NCBI GenBank assembly: GCA_013139755.1
Contig: WTAG01000660.1
Location: 1 to 6,824, forward strand
DNA length: 6,824 bases
Direction of reading: 5' to 3'
Origin: Methylomarinum sp.
GTDB lineage: Bacteria > Pseudomonadota > Gammaproteobacteria > Methylococcales > Methylomonadaceae
Below the pieces are notes generated by a model, which worked only from the letters and a program-made list of their open reading frames with translations, searched no databases and had not been told where the DNA came from. Positions within the stretch are counted from its first letter, which is position 1; each line of letters opens with the position of its first letter. Made by a program: the position numbers and the translations under genes. Shown here piece after piece: positions 6,251 to 6,824 of the stretch.

Positions 6251-6824
6251 ATGACAAACATCTCACAACTCCTCAAACATGACCGTGATTACGTATGGCA
6301 CCCATACAGTGCAATAGCTGCCGACCAACCCATTTACCCCGTAAAATCAGCACATGGCGTACGCATTACCCTATCCGATGGTCGTGAATTAATTGATGGT
6401 ATGTCTTCATGGTGGAGTGCTATTCATGGTTACAACCATCCAGCGATGAACCAGGCAATAAGCCAGCAACTCCAAGATATGTCACACATTATGTTTGGCG
6501 GTTTAACCCACCAGCCTGCTGTTGAGCTAGCTACCCAGCTGGTGGATATGACACCTGAATCCCTTAAAACCGTGTTTTTCGTTGACTCTGGTTCAGTGGC
6601 TGTTGAAGTAGCAATGAAAATGGCAATTCAATATTGGTACGCTAAAAAACAAGCCAACAAACAAAAAATGCTCAGCATTAGTCATGGTTATCATGGCGAT
6701 ACTTTTGGGGCAATGTCTGTCAGTGACCCTGACAACGGTATGCATAGCTTATTTTCAGATGCCCTGATACCGCAGTATTTTGCTGATGCACCCACGTCTA
6801 AATTTGATCAACCCTGTACAGATG
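6251..6824 (+). CDS. bioA: Adenosylmethionine-8-amino-7-oxononanoate aminotransferase (7,8-diaminopelargonic acid synthase), N-terminal part, truncated by the window edge
   Basis: The first 191 codons of a PLP-dependent class III aminotransferase; the family is about 420-430 residues, so more than half lies beyond the window. It makes 7,8-diaminopelargonate from KAPA with S-adenosylmethionine as amino donor, the antepenultimate step of biotin synthesis, in the cytoplasm. BioA hallmarks are HPY (17-19) with the substrate-gate tyrosine, the SDGRELIDGMSSWW block (42-55) with paired tryptophans W54-W55, AIHGYNHP (57-64), MFGGLTH (81-87), the PLP-phosphate loop DSGSVAVEVAMKMA (112-125) and GYHGDTFGAMSV (146-157) with Tyr147. 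The PLP lysine is beyond the edge. An in-frame TGA at 6230-6232 with no other start codon fixes the ATG at 6251. No clear Shine-Dalgarno precedes it. It diverges from aceE across a 132-bp gap; no other bio genes are in view, but they could follow downstream. Confidence 0.95.
   Translation, partial: MTNISQLLKHDRDYVWHPYSAIAADQPIYPVKSAHGVRITLSDGRELIDGMSSWWSAIHGYNHPAMNQAISQQLQDMSHIMFGGLTHQPAVELATQLVDMTPESLKTVFFVDSGSVAVEVAMKMAIQYWYAKKQANKQKMLSISHGYHGDTFGAMSVSDPDNGMHSLFSDALIPQYFADAPTSKFDQPCTD

Overview
The window is ordinary chromosomal DNA from an AT-rich proteobacterium, most likely a gammaproteobacterium. The evidence is the homodimeric AceE-type pyruvate dehydrogenase E1, the aceE-aceF-lpdA gene order, and a BioA that reads very close to the enterobacterial protein. 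A REP-like GTAG palindrome near the left edge fits this too. I cannot name the genus from the sequence; a methylotrophic or sulfur-oxidising lineage is only a guess.

Layout, left to right. Bases 1-166 hold no convincing gene; their one clear structure is a REP-like palindrome at 49-79. A small flavin reductase-like gene lies at 167-649 on the minus strand. The gap at 650-741 holds a perfect 11-bp hairpin after lpdA and an extended -10 that could give the flavin reductase its own promoter. From 742 to 6118, all on the minus strand, lies the complete pyruvate dehydrogenase operon, read as aceE (6118-3440), aceF (3436-2168) and lpdA (2154-742). The spacers are 3 and 13 nt, so co-transcription is very likely. 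The 132-bp gap at 6119-6250 is a divergent promoter region. It contains a consensus TATAAT reading toward aceE and an inverted repeat in the predicted aceE leader. From 6251 to the right edge, on the plus strand, is the first 191 codons of bioA, cut off by the window end. No stretch longer than 300 bases lacks a gene.

Function. E1, E2 and E3 together form the pyruvate dehydrogenase complex, which converts pyruvate, CoA and NAD+ to acetyl-CoA, CO2 and NADH. E1 decarboxylates pyruvate on thiamine diphosphate, the single lipoyl arm of E2 carries the acetyl group to CoA, and E3 reoxidises dihydrolipoamide. BioA belongs to biotin synthesis and shares only the intergenic region with the operon. The flavin reductase has no monooxygenase partner in view.

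All key catalytic and cofactor residues of the PDH proteins are present and no gene is broken. I found no sign of an undescribed system. The points that merit a second look are non-coding: the REP-like element, the hairpin without a U-tract, and the candidate operator or leader stem-loop ahead of aceE, where no pdhR gene or recognisable PdhR site is visible.
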